DNA from: Halanaeroarchaeum sp. HSR-CO
GTDB lineage: Archaea; Halobacteriota; Halobacteria; Halobacteriales; Halobacteriaceae
Length of the DNA: 64,000 nt
Assembly: GCF_024972755.1 (NCBI RefSeq)
Contig: NZ_CP087724.1
Coordinates: 930,001 to 994,000 of the forward strand
Reading direction: 5' to 3'
Shown here: one piece after another, positions 16,444 through 25,033 of the stretch
How positions within the stretch are numbered: position 1 is the first letter of the stretch
Layout: every line of letters starts with the position of its first letter
Translations under genes and position numbers: made by a program
Notes under the pieces: generated by a model
Seen by the model: the letters and a program-made list of their open reading frames with translations, nothing else
The model's database searches: none
Told to the model about the DNA's origin: nothing

Positions 16444-17547
16444 TTACTTCTCCGGTGGTGTCTCCTCTCCCTCGAGTTCCTTGTCCAGTTCCTCGATGAC
16501 CTCTTCGGCGGACTTGAGCCCCTCCTGTGCCACGTTCGGACTGATCTCGCTGTCCACCTCGAACTTCCCGATCATCTCGTCGATGTTGTCGAGACCGAGC
16601 AGTTCCCGGGTGTCCTCGTCGAACTCCAGGCTGTCGAGGACGGTCATCTCCTGGGCGACGTCACCGTCGGTGAGGTGTTTGCCGTACCGGCCGACCAGCG
16701 AGGAGAGTTCCTGCGGGATGACGAAGGTCGTCGATTCGCCCTGGCCGATTGCCTCCAGGGTTTCCATGCCCTTCTCGATGATGGCCCGCTCGCCCATCGA
16801 CTCGGCCGATCTGGCGCGGAGCACCGTCGAGATTGCGTCACCCTGGGCTTCGAGAATCTGTGATTCCTTCTCCCCCTGGGCCCGGATGATGTCCGAGCGC
16901 TTCTGTCCCTCTGCCTTCTCGATGGCACTCTGGCGTTCACCCTGCGCTTCGAGGATCATCGCCCGGCGACGACGCTCCGCAGAGGTCTGTTGTTCCATCG
17001 CCTGCTGGACCTCCCGGGAGGGGTTGACCTCCCGGACCTCGACGGACTCCACGCGGATGCCCCACTCGTCGGTTGGCTCGTCGAGTTCCTCGCGGATGCG
17101 AGAGTTGATTTCCTGGCGCTTGTTGAGCGTATCGTCGAGTTCCATATCGCCGATCACGGCACGGAGCGTGGTCTGCGCGAGATTGGAGACGGCGCGCTTG
17201 TAATCGTCGACCTCGAGGAAGGCCCGCTTCGCGTCCATCACGCGGATGTAGACCACGGCGTCCGCGGTGACCGGCGAGTTGTCCCTCGTGATCGCCTCCT
17301 GTTGGGGCACGTCGATGGTCTGTGTCCGCATATCGAACGTATACCGCCTGGAGACGAACGGCGGCACGAAGCTGATCCCCGGTTCGAGCAACCCGCGGTA
17401 CTCGCCGAACACCGTCAGTGCGTCCTTCTCGTAGGCGTCGACGATGGCGACGGCCGAATAGACGGCCACGATCAGCAGGGCCAGCACCAGCAATCCCGCG
17501 AAGGTGATGGACGACCCGGCCGGGAGTGACTGGAGGATTGGTATCAT
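16444..17547 (-). CDS. SPFH/stomatin-like (paraslipin) membrane protein
   Basis: A 367-residue protein of the stomatin/prohibitin family that organises membrane microdomains. One N-terminal transmembrane helix (about 14-36) is followed by the SPFH domain, with LLEPGISFVPPFVSR, VTADAVVYIRV and NLAQTTLRAVIGDMELD. A long coiled coil comes next (about 195-275, rich in EAQGE repeats), then an acidic C-terminal tail. It is 51 nt downstream of an NfeD gene, the usual partner of SPFH proteins, and is the last gene of the pyk-mini protein-nfeD-SPFH run. Confidence 0.92.
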   Translation of the reverse strand: MIPILQSLPAGSSITFAGLLVLALLIVAVYSAVAIVDAYEKDALTVFGEYRGLLEPGISFVPPFVSRRYTFDMRTQTIDVPQQEAITRDNSPVTADAVVYIRVMDAKRAFLEVDDYKRAVSNLAQTTLRAVIGDMELDDTLNKRQEINSRIREELDEPTDEWGIRVESVEVREVNPSREVQQAMEQQTSAERRRRAMILEAQGERQSAIEKAEGQKRSDIIRAQGEKESQILEAQGDAISTVLRARSAESMGERAIIEKGMETLEAIGQGESTTFVIPQELSSLVGRYGKHLTDGDVAQEMTVLDSLEFDEDTRELLGLDNIDEMIGKFEVDSEISPNVAQEGLKSAEEVIEELDKELEGEETPPEK

Positions 17548-17598
17548 ACCTGATGCATTGGGTCCCCACCCGAATAACAGTTGGTGTCCCAGCGGGCG

Positions 17599-18126
17599 TT
17601 ACGCCTGTTCGCTCTCCTCTCGTTCTCGTTGCCGGGCGAGTTCTCGGTCTATCTCGTCGATCTCGGAGAGCTGCTCGACGGTGATGACGTTGCCGCCACC
17701 CGGGTCGATGACCACCACCTCGGCATCGACGGGAATCTCACCCTCGAGGCTCCGAGCCGCGTACGTCGAGTCGAATCCGCCCCGTTCGAGTTCGACCCGA
17801 CCGGACCGTTCGGTCACCCGCTCGACGACGTGTCCACGCTCACCCCGCAGGTCCTCCGAACTCCTCGTCTGGCCGGTGTCCGTCCCCTGGTAGAGGTTGA
17901 GGCGGCGGTAGACGACGAGGGCTGCTCCACCGGTGATGGTCACGAGTAGCGCCAGGATGAGCGGACTCGCAAGCGATGGCACGAGCAACCCGATCAACCC
18001 GGCCGTTATGAGGGCAACCCCCAGGACGATCAGGTGCGCACCGGGCGCGAGCGCCTCCATGATGGCGATCACGATGCCAGCACTGAAGAGCAAAAGCGAG
18101 AGCGATTGTCCGAGGACATCTACCAT
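17599..18126 (-). CDS. NfeD-family membrane protein
   Basis: A 175-residue short-type NfeD protein: three to four membrane helices (about residues 10-75), then a soluble OB-fold (about 95-150) with GERGHVVERV and VVVIDPGGGNVITVEQL. NfeD proteins partner with SPFH/stomatin proteins, and the cognate gene is directly downstream. The start MVDVLGQ is chosen because the preceding in-frame residues are Arg/Ser/Cys-rich and out of character. The C-terminal 20 residues are charged and helical. Confidence 0.88.
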   Translation of the reverse strand: MVDVLGQSLSLLLFSAGIVIAIMEALAPGAHLIVLGVALITAGLIGLLVPSLASPLILALLVTITGGAALVVYRRLNLYQGTDTGQTRSSEDLRGERGHVVERVTERSGRVELERGGFDSTYAARSLEGEIPVDAEVVVIDPGGGNVITVEQLSEIDEIDRELARQREREESEQA

Positions 18127-18157
18127 GCAGACGCTTGGCACTGCACGGCAAAAACCG

Positions 18158-18328
18158 TTACCCGAGTCCGAGCAACGTCGCGAAGACGTACAGCGCCGCC
18201 AGGACGCCGAGCAGCACGAAGATGGCGTTCTCGAGTGACGGCGTCCCCTTCTCGACCGGCGGCAGCTCGTATTCGTCCACGACGCCGTCCGGGCCGACGT
18301 CATCGAGATCGTACTTCCAGTCGCTCAT
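18158..18328 (-). CDS. Small single-helix membrane protein
   Basis: A 56-residue protein: acidic N-terminal half (DWKYDLDDVGPDG and EYELPPVEKG) and one C-terminal transmembrane helix (AIFVLLGVLAALYVFATLLGLG, about 35-56). It is conserved-looking but of unknown function. It sits 31 nt after pyruvate kinase and 31 nt before NfeD on the same strand, so it is probably co-transcribed and may belong with the SPFH/NfeD membrane module. Confidence 0.75.
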   Translation of the reverse strand: MSDWKYDLDDVGPDGVVDEYELPPVEKGTPSLENAIFVLLGVLAALYVFATLLGLG

Positions 18329-18359
18329 CGACGAGAATTGGTGGCGGGCGGGCAAAAGC

Positions 18360-20102
18360 TCACTGGCCGGTGACCGCACCAGCGAAGACGACACCGCGTT
18401 CGCCGTCGATCGTCACCGTCGTCCCGTCGGCGACCGAGGGGAGTTCGGCGCCGCTCACCATGGGCACGCCCACCTCGCGGGCGACCATCGCGGCGTAGCC
18501 GGTCATCCCGGACTTCGCGCTCACGATGCCGACCAGTTTCGAGACGTCGCCGTCGAACTCCTCGTCGAAGTCGTGGTCGAGCACGGCGATGGCACCGGTC
18601 GGGACCGCGGAGAGGTCACCGTCGTCCAATCTCGCGACGGGACCGGCGACCCGTCCGCCGACGACAGCTCGTCCGACCGCGAGCGTCTCCGCGGCGACGT
18701 GTACCTTGAGCGTATTCGCGGTGTCCTCGCCGTCGAGTTCGGTCATCATTCCGGACATCACCACCACCGTGTCGCCGCTCTCGACGATGCCGGCGTCGAC
18801 ACTCGCCTGAACGGATCGGTCGATGACGGAGGTGGCCGATCCACCCTCGATCGTCGCCAGCTGTGCGTTCACTCCCCAGACGAGTCCCATCTGTCGGCGG
18901 ACGTCGTCCCGGGGCGTCGTCGCCACGACCGGGACGCCGGGGCGGAACTTGGCGACTTTCCGGGCGGTGTAGCCCGACTCGCTCGCCACGACCACGGCGC
19001 TCGCGTCGATGTCCCTCGCGAGATACCGGGCCGATCGCGCCACGGCCTCGGTCCGCGATTCGTCCTCCGCGGGCGGCACGCGCTGGTCCTGCAGTTCCTC
19101 GTATTCGGGACTCGATTCGATCTCTCGGACGATGCGGTCCATCGCCCGGACGACCTTGGCCGGGTGATCGCCGACGGCGGTCTCCGCGGAGAGCATCACC
19201 GCGTCGGTGCCGTCGAGGACGGCGTTGGCCACGTCCGAGGCCTCGGCGCGCGTCGGTCGGCCACGGTGGACCATCGAATCGAGCATCTCCGTCGCCGTGA
19301 TGACGGGGGTGCCGGTCGCCTGGGCTCCCCTGATGATCCGTTTCTGGATGAGCGGGACGTCCTCCATCGGGAGCTCGACACCGAGGTCACCCCTGGCAAC
19401 CATGACTCCCTGTGAGGCCTCGATGATCGCATCCCGGTTCTCGACCGCGCCGGCCCGCTCTATCTTCGCTACGACCGGGATGTCGGCGCCCAGCGATTCG
19501 AGGAACCCATTGACCGCGAGGACGTCATCGGCGTTCCGTACGAAACTCGCCGCGACGAAATCCACGTCCGTCTCGGCAGCCAGTTCGAGGTCCGCCCGGT
19601 CCTTCTCGGTGACGACGTCGAGGTCGAGGGCCACCCCGGGGACGTTGACTCCCTTGTGACTCGTCAGTTCACCGCCGACGTCGACCGTCGCGACGACGCG
19701 CTCTCCGTCGACGCGTTCGACGGTCGTCTCGATCCGACCGTCGTCAACGAGCACCCGGTCCCCGGGTTCGACCGTCGCGATACTCGTCGACAGCCCGATC
19801 CGTTCGTCAGTTACCGTCTCTCCCGGCTCGAAGTGGACCGTCTCGCCCGTCTGGAGGGTGACGGGGGCTTCGGTCTCGCCGGTCCGAATCTCCGGTCCCT
19901 GCAGATCCATCATCACTGCGAGCGGGTTCTCCGTCACCTCGTCTACCCGTTGTGCGCGGTCGATCAGGGTCGCCCGGTCCTCGCGAGTTCCGTGACTGGC
20001 GTTGATGCGCGCCACCGTCATCCCGGCGTCTGCGAGGTCCCGTATGGCGTCGACGGTGTTCGACGCCGGCCCCAGGGTGCAGACCACCTTCGCGTTTCGC
20101 AT
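18360..20102 (-). CDS. pyk: Pyruvate kinase with C-terminal PEP-utilizer domain
   Basis: Transfers phosphate from PEP to ADP in the last step of glycolysis. The 580 residues comprise the TIM barrel and B domain (starting RNAKVVCTLGPAS, with MDLQGPEIRTG, VAKIERAGAVEN and VMVARGDLGVELP), then the C domain. An extra C-terminal domain (about 490-580) resembles the swivelling phosphohistidine domain of PEP-utilizing enzymes, but has no catalytic His in SAKSGMTGYAAMV. A TTTTTTG promoter lies 24-29 nt before the ATG, indicating a leaderless mRNA. First gene of the run into NfeD/SPFH. Confidence 0.95.
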   Translation of the reverse strand: MRNAKVVCTLGPASNTVDAIRDLADAGMTVARINASHGTREDRATLIDRAQRVDEVTENPLAVMMDLQGPEIRTGETEAPVTLQTGETVHFEPGETVTDERIGLSTSIATVEPGDRVLVDDGRIETTVERVDGERVVATVDVGGELTSHKGVNVPGVALDLDVVTEKDRADLELAAETDVDFVAASFVRNADDVLAVNGFLESLGADIPVVAKIERAGAVENRDAIIEASQGVMVARGDLGVELPMEDVPLIQKRIIRGAQATGTPVITATEMLDSMVHRGRPTRAEASDVANAVLDGTDAVMLSAETAVGDHPAKVVRAMDRIVREIESSPEYEELQDQRVPPAEDESRTEAVARSARYLARDIDASAVVVASESGYTARKVAKFRPGVPVVATTPRDDVRRQMGLVWGVNAQLATIEGGSATSVIDRSVQASVDAGIVESGDTVVVMSGMMTELDGEDTANTLKVHVAAETLAVGRAVVGGRVAGPVARLDDGDLSAVPTGAIAVLDHDFDEEFDGDVSKLVGIVSAKSGMTGYAAMVAREVGVPMVSGAELPSVADGTTVTIDGERGVVFAGAVTGQ

Positions 20103-20120
20103 ACCGCTGCTTTCGATGCC

Positions 20121-20131
20121 GTCACAAAAAA
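20121..20131 (-). promoter_or_regulatory. TATA-like TTTTTTGTGAC promoter of pyk
   Basis: TTTTTTGTGAC on the minus strand begins 29 nt before the ATG. An almost identical element stands 30 nt before the start of the small membrane protein gene at 28529. Spacing fits a haloarchaeal TATA box giving a leaderless transcript. Confidence 0.5.
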
Positions 20132-20178
20132 CCCCGCCGTCGCTACCGGAGCCACTACAGTTACTACCGCTCCCGCAT

Positions 20179-21378
20179 ATGCTCTCGCAGATGCGCGAGC
20201 GCCGTCGGACCCTCTTCGTGACTTCGACCGCCCTCTTTTTCTCGGTGCTCATCTGGTTCAACTACTCCGCGGTCCTCCCCTTCGTCGTCGACGAGTGGGG
20301 ACTCACGGGGACCGAGGCGGGGGTCATCTTCGGGGCGTTCCAGGCGGGCTATCTCGTGGCCATCCTTCCGGCAGGGTGGCTCTCGGATCGGTACTCCCCG
20401 CGCTGGATCATCGCGGTCGGTGCCACGGGAACGGCCGTCCCGAGTCTCGCGTTCGCGGCCATCGCGGACGGCTACCTGATCGGTGTCGTCCTCCGATTTT
20501 TCTCGGGACTCTTCGTCGCCGGGGTCTACGTCCCCGGGATGCGATTTCTCACGGACTGGTTTCCACCGGCGGTCCGTGGGCGGGCGCTCGGTCTCTACAT
20601 CGGGACGTTCTCCGTCGGGAGCGGACTGACCTTCGTGTTCTCGACCGTGACGGCATCCGCCCTCGACTGGCGGGTCGCCATCGGGGTGACCAGCGTGGGT
20701 GCCCTGTTCGTCGCCCCACTCGTGCTGGGACTCACGCGGGACCCACCGGACCGCGACAGCAAACCGGCGGGATTCTCCCTCTCGGTGCTCGCCAACAGGG
20801 AGTACCGCTGGTCGGTGAGCATCTACGCCTGGCACAATTGGGAGCTCTTCGGCGTTCGCAACTGGCTCCTGGCGTTCCTCGTCGCTGCGCCGGCTTTCGC
20901 GGCCACCGGGTCGGCGGTCCTTCCGGGGGTCATCGTGGGTGCCATGATCGCCATGAGTGGCGTGGGGAACGTCGTCGGTGGGTACTCGAGCGACCGCGTG
21001 GGGCGGACGCGGACCATCGCCGTCGCCCTGGCCGCGAGCGCGCTGGTGAGCGCGTCCATGGGTTTCCTTGGCGACCTCCCGGTCGCGATACTGGCCGGCG
21101 TCGTCTTGCTGTACGGCGTCGTCCTGGCGATGGACTCGGCGCCGACCTCCACGCTCGTCACGGAGGTCGTCGAGGACGAGGTGGTGGGGACGGCCCTCGC
21201 TATCCAGTCGCTCGTCGGCTTCTCGACGACGGTCGTCTCCCCGGTCGTCTTCGGCCTCGCCCTCGACCGGGCGGGGTACGCGGTGGCGTTCTCCACGATG
21301 GCCGCCGGCGCGGTCCTCGGGCTGCTGTCGGTCGGGGGTCTCGTGCGATTGCGTCGAAAACGAGATGCGTCCGCGTGA
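20179..21378 (+). CDS. MFS transporter
   Basis: A 399-residue major facilitator with 12 predicted membrane helices. The inter-helix 2-3 motif reads GWLSDRYSPRW (close to the MFS A-motif), and GNVVGGYSSDRVGRTRT is its counterpart in the second half. Substrate is not evident; anion:cation symporter-like and nitrate/sugar-type MFS proteins share this look. An in-frame ATG at 20191 is an alternative start. It is divergent from pyk with a 76 bp spacer and converges on metG. Confidence 0.87.
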   Translation: MLSQMRERRRTLFVTSTALFFSVLIWFNYSAVLPFVVDEWGLTGTEAGVIFGAFQAGYLVAILPAGWLSDRYSPRWIIAVGATGTAVPSLAFAAIADGYLIGVVLRFFSGLFVAGVYVPGMRFLTDWFPPAVRGRALGLYIGTFSVGSGLTFVFSTVTASALDWRVAIGVTSVGALFVAPLVLGLTRDPPDRDSKPAGFSLSVLANREYRWSVSIYAWHNWELFGVRNWLLAFLVAAPAFAATGSAVLPGVIVGAMIAMSGVGNVVGGYSSDRVGRTRTIAVALAASALVSASMGFLGDLPVAILAGVVLLYGVVLAMDSAPTSTLVTEVVEDEVVGTALAIQSLVGFSTTVVSPVVFGLALDRAGYAVAFSTMAAGAVLGLLSVGGLVRLRRKRDASA

Positions 21379-21402
21379 CGACCGAACGAATGTTCCGGGC
21401 GA

Positions 21403-23529
21403 TTATCGGATCTTCGTTCCCGGTTCGGCGTCGTCGTGGGTGGTCAACAGATCGGCGTCCTCGCCGGCCGCGAGGATCATTCCGTTGGACTCCACACCGA
21501 ACAGTTCGGCCTTCTCCAGGTTCGCCAGAAGGACGATGCGCGTTCCCGGGAGGGCCTCGACGTCGTGGAGTTGCCTGATGCCCGCGACGACCTGGCGTTC
21601 CTCGACGCCGATGTCGACCTCGAGTCGGACCAGTTTGTCCGCGCCCTCGATCGGTTCGGCCGCGAGTATCTCGCCGACGCGGATGTCGAGTTCCTGGAAC
21701 TCCTCGAAGGAGATGCGTTCGTCTGCGATGGGTTCGAGTTCGGTCATTGGTTTGGACTCGTCGTCGTCCGTGGTATCGGTTTCGACATCATCGCCATCGG
21801 TAGAATCACCCGCTGCTTCGGCTGCTGCGGCGTCCGCTTCGGCGACGCGTTCTGCCAACTGCTCGTTCAGTTCGTCGACGGTCTCGTCTTCGATCTTCTC
21901 GAAAAGCTCGGTTGGCTCCCCGAAGGTCTCGGGTGGTGCCTCGAGACAGGCCTCGATGTGCTGGTCGTGGATGGTGCCGTCTTCCTCCAGTTGGGACCAG
22001 ACGGTCTCGGCCTTTTCGGGGGTGAACGGCGCGAGCAACACGGCGATGGCCTTCACCAGCTGGACCGTATCGCGGATGACCCGTGCGGCCTGGTCGGGGT
22101 CCTCGTCGGTGAGCTTCCAGGGCTCGTTGCGCTGGATGTACTCGTTGCCGAACCGTGCCAGGTCGATGGCGGCGTCGCCGGCCCGTCGCAGCGAGTAGTC
22201 GTTGAGCGCGTCCTGGAACTCGGCCATCGCGTCTCGAATGGCGTCTTCGACCTCCTCGGAGACGTCGGCGTCGGGCGTTCCATCGTAGTTCCGGGTGGCG
22301 AAGAGCAACGCCCGGTAGACGAAGTTGCCCACGTCGTCGGCGAGTTCGGTGTTGACGCGTTCCTGGAACCGCTCCCAGGTGAAATCCACGTCCCGCTCGA
22401 AGCTCCCGGCGGTCGAGAGGTAGTAGCGGAGCAGGTCGGTCGAGAAACCGGTGTCGAGGTAGTCGTCGGCCCAGATGGCCCGGTTGCGACTGGTCGAGAA
22501 CGCTCGCCCCTCCAGGTTGACGAATCCACTGGCCATCACGGCCCGGGGTTCGGCGTAGTCGGCGCCGTGCAGCATTGCCGGCCAGAAGACGGTGTGATGC
22601 TGGATGATGTCTCGGCCGATGACGTGGACGATCTCCCCGCCGCCGGAATCTCCGTCGCGCCAGACCGTCTCCCAGTCGTACTCCTCGGCACCCACGCGCT
22701 CCGTGTACTGCTTCGTCGAGGAGATGTACTCGATGGGCGCGTCGACCCAGACGTAGAGGACGAGGTCGTCTGCCTCCTCGTCGTCGCCCGGATAGTCGAT
22801 GCCCCAGTCGAGGTCGCGGGTGATACACCAGTCCTGGAGGTCGCCCTCGATCCACTCCCGGGGCTGATTCTGGGCGTTCGAGGTCCCCTCGAGACGGTCG
22901 ATGAATCCCTGGAGGTACTCCTGGAAGTCCGAGACGCGGAAGAACTTGTGCTCGCGGGTGCGGTACTCCGCCGGATTCCCGGTGAGCGTACTCTTCGGAT
23001 CTTCTATCTCGCCGGGTTCGAGGTGTCGGCCACACCCCTCGTCGCACTCGTCGCCCCGTGCAGTCTCGCCGCAGTAGGGACAGGTCCCGACCACGTACCG
23101 GTCGGGGAGGGGCTGATCGTCGATGGGGTCCCAGGCGACTTCTATCTCCTTCTCGTAGATGTATCCGCGATCGTCCAGGGTTCGAACGATGTCGCGGGTG
23201 ATTGCCGTGTTCGTCTCGTCGTGGGTGTTCCCGTAGTTGTCGAACTCGATGTCGAACTTCGGGAAGGTTTCCTCGTAGGTCTCGTGCCACTCGAGGGCGA
23301 ATTCCTCGGGGGAGACCCCCTCCTGATCGGCGTTGACGGCGATTGGCGTTCCGTGCATGTCCGACCCGGAGACGAAGGCCGTCTGCTGGCCGATGGTCGC
23401 CAGTGCGCGCGAGAGGATGTCGCCGCTCACGTAGGTCCGCAGGTGGCCGACGTGCAGGTCGCCGTTGGCGTAGGGAAGCCCACAGGTCACCACAGCGGGT
23501 GATTCCGTGGGGAAGTCCTCGTGGCTCAT
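21403..23529 (-). CDS. metG: Methionyl-tRNA synthetase
   Basis: Class I aminoacyl-tRNA synthetase charging tRNA-Met. The 708 residues include the HIGH-type site GDLHVGHLRTY near residue 30, a zinc knuckle (CPYCGET, then CDEGCGRH), WVDAPIEYIS, and FSTSRN in the position of KMSKS. After an acidic linker (about 585-600), a C-terminal tRNA-binding OB domain follows (DIRVGEILAAEPIEGADKL). The ATG MSHEDFP is chosen because an upstream 54-residue extension shows no homology. A GTTATCC element about 30 nt upstream is a plausible promoter. Confidence 0.96.
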   Translation of the reverse strand: MSHEDFPTESPAVVTCGLPYANGDLHVGHLRTYVSGDILSRALATIGQQTAFVSGSDMHGTPIAVNADQEGVSPEEFALEWHETYEETFPKFDIEFDNYGNTHDETNTAITRDIVRTLDDRGYIYEKEIEVAWDPIDDQPLPDRYVVGTCPYCGETARGDECDEGCGRHLEPGEIEDPKSTLTGNPAEYRTREHKFFRVSDFQEYLQGFIDRLEGTSNAQNQPREWIEGDLQDWCITRDLDWGIDYPGDDEEADDLVLYVWVDAPIEYISSTKQYTERVGAEEYDWETVWRDGDSGGGEIVHVIGRDIIQHHTVFWPAMLHGADYAEPRAVMASGFVNLEGRAFSTSRNRAIWADDYLDTGFSTDLLRYYLSTAGSFERDVDFTWERFQERVNTELADDVGNFVYRALLFATRNYDGTPDADVSEEVEDAIRDAMAEFQDALNDYSLRRAGDAAIDLARFGNEYIQRNEPWKLTDEDPDQAARVIRDTVQLVKAIAVLLAPFTPEKAETVWSQLEEDGTIHDQHIEACLEAPPETFGEPTELFEKIEDETVDELNEQLAERVAEADAAAAEAAGDSTDGDDVETDTTDDDESKPMTELEPIADERISFEEFQELDIRVGEILAAEPIEGADKLVRLEVDIGVEERQVVAGIRQLHDVEALPGTRIVLLANLEKAELFGVESNGMILAAGEDADLLTTHDDAEPGTKIR

Positions 23530-23691
23530 GGTGTTCGGTGCCGTCTCCGAGCGGATAACGCTCGCGATTTCTGTGTTCGCATAGGTGGTGTGATGGAATC
23601 GACACGCCGGGATCGGCCTGCCGGTTGGTACGTAATGGCGTACTCCTCGCCCCGGGAAAAGAATTCCTTTCACGGATCCGAGGTGGTTCAC

Positions 23692-24369
23692 CTAGTCGAG
23701 GACTTCGACGCCGCCGAAGAGGGTCAATCCGGTGATGACGAGTTGGGTCTCCCCACCGCCCGTCCGAAGACGCGTGTCCTCGCTGGCCCCGAAGAGCGTC
23801 AGGGTCTCCATCGAGACGGTCCAGTCCTCCGGTACCCGAACCTCGAGTCCGCCGAAGAGGGAGAGCGCCTCGATGACCGCGGGCGGCGATTCGACGGCCG
23901 CGTCGCGGAGATCGATCTCCGACCCGCCGAAGATGGAGACCACGGTCCCGCCCACGAAGGTCTCCGCTGTCACCCGCCGCTGGCTGCCACCGAAGATGGC
24001 CACCATGGAGAGGTCGTCGGCACTCCTCTCCTCGAGATGCAAGCGACGCCGCCGTGACCGACCGACGAGGACGAGCACCCCGAACAGGACGACGAACAGC
24101 GGCCACCAGCTACCGATCTGTGCGTCCGAGACGACCCCGAGGTTCCGTAACTGAAACGTGCCGGCGACGGCGACGATCATGACCGGACCGGTCACGTTAC
24201 GGCCCCCGCTTTTCACGATGGCCCAGAGACCGAGCACCACGAAGAGGAGGGGGACCCACGACCACAGGGAGGCGGTCGGGAGGAGGTCCGTCGTCGATGC
24301 GAGCAGCAGGAGACCGAACAGGACGATGAGGAGGCCACTCACGAGGCGGCCGGTGGGACGACTGGCCAT
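23692..24369 (-). CDS. LiaF/LiaI-like membrane protein
   Basis: A 225-residue protein with about four membrane helices in the first half (LVSGLLIVLFGLLLL, LWSWVPLLFVVLG, VTGPVMIVAVAGT, WWPLFVVLFGVLVLVG). A soluble beta-repeat domain follows, in which short FGG motifs recur (SMVAIFGGS, VVSIFGGSE, ALSLFGGLE, LTLFGAS, LTLFGGVEV). This is the layout of LiaF-like proteins, which in Firmicutes modulate a cell-envelope stress histidine kinase. No kinase or regulator gene is adjacent, so the archaeal role is unknown. A strong TATTTTATA promoter precedes it. Confidence 0.85.
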   Translation of the reverse strand: MASRPTGRLVSGLLIVLFGLLLLASTTDLLPTASLWSWVPLLFVVLGLWAIVKSGGRNVTGPVMIVAVAGTFQLRNLGVVSDAQIGSWWPLFVVLFGVLVLVGRSRRRRLHLEERSADDLSMVAIFGGSQRRVTAETFVGGTVVSIFGGSEIDLRDAAVESPPAVIEALSLFGGLEVRVPEDWTVSMETLTLFGASEDTRLRTGGGETQLVITGLTLFGGVEVLD

Positions 24370-24390
24370 AGAGAGACGACGGCCGCCTGA

Positions 24391-24399
24391 TATAAAATA
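24391..24399 (-). promoter_or_regulatory. TATA box of the LiaF-like gene
   Basis: TATTTTATA on the minus strand, centred about 26 nt before the ATG at 24369 and lying in the 36 bp after the stop of the upstream DedA-family gene. It implies a leaderless transcript separate from the upstream gene. Confidence 0.65.
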
Positions 24400-24405
24400 C
24401 TGGGC

Positions 24406-24972
24406 TCAGATGACGAACAAGGTCCCCTCGATGAGGCCGATGGTGACGAGGAGTCTGCCGACGCTCCCCGCGAACGCGGCGGCGGCGAACTTCACGTAAT
24501 CGTCCTCGAGGATGGAGAAGGCGTACAGCGAGAGCGTGTCGGGGAAGAATGGCACCGACAATCCCATGGCCATACCCACGTATCCCCATCGCTTGACGAG
24601 GGCGACCATCTGTTTCTGGGACCACTCTTTCGGTCGGAATCCCAGTCGTCGCAACGACCTGATGACGATACCGGAGTGAGAGGCGTTGTGGCCGATGGCC
24701 AGGGCGAAGACGCTCCCGATAGCCTTGCCCAGTCCACTCACCACGATGACCACCACGACCTGCAGTTCGCCGGGGAACCCGAGGGCGAGGGTGTTCCCCG
24801 AACAGACGTAGCCGACCGGACAGAGGACCACCTCGCTCGGCAGTGGGAGGATAAAGGAGATGAGAACGGAGTACACGAAGATGAGGAACACGCCGCTCCA
24901 GCCACTGGCCGTTCGAATCGCGGCTTCGAACGGATCGAATCCCAGTGACTCGATGACGAGGACCAGGCTCAC
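24406..24972 (-). CDS. DedA/VTT-family (SNARE-associated) membrane protein
   Basis: A 188-residue integral membrane protein with 4-5 hydrophobic segments. It contains the family-typical PLPSEVVL near residue 44, GLGKAIGSVFALAIGHN in the middle, and RWGYVGMAMGLSVPFFPDTLSLYAF, corresponding to the VTT-domain re-entrant regions. Relatives include lipid scramblases and undecaprenyl-phosphate translocases; the archaeal substrate is unknown. It starts with GTG. The next gene on this strand has its own promoter. Confidence 0.82.
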   Translation of the reverse strand: MSLVLVIESLGFDPFEAAIRTASGWSGVFLIFVYSVLISFILPLPSEVVLCPVGYVCSGNTLALGFPGELQVVVVIVVSGLGKAIGSVFALAIGHNASHSGIVIRSLRRLGFRPKEWSQKQMVALVKRWGYVGMAMGLSVPFFPDTLSLYAFSILEDDYVKFAAAAFAGSVGRLLVTIGLIEGTLFVI

Positions 24973-25033
24973 ACGCCCTCATCTAGGATGGCCAGGCAAA
25001 ACGATATCGTTCTCTTCTCCGGTGTCTCCGGTC

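Noticed and set aside
21436-23502. 688-codon plus-strand frame opposite metG
   Set aside because: Mirror frame of a highly biased coding region. The minus strand encodes a full MetRS with all motifs.
24160-24982. Long minus-strand frame overlapping the DedA and LiaF genes
   Set aside because: Arg/Gly/Pro-rich shadow of the real genes. Both real genes have membrane-protein composition and proper starts.
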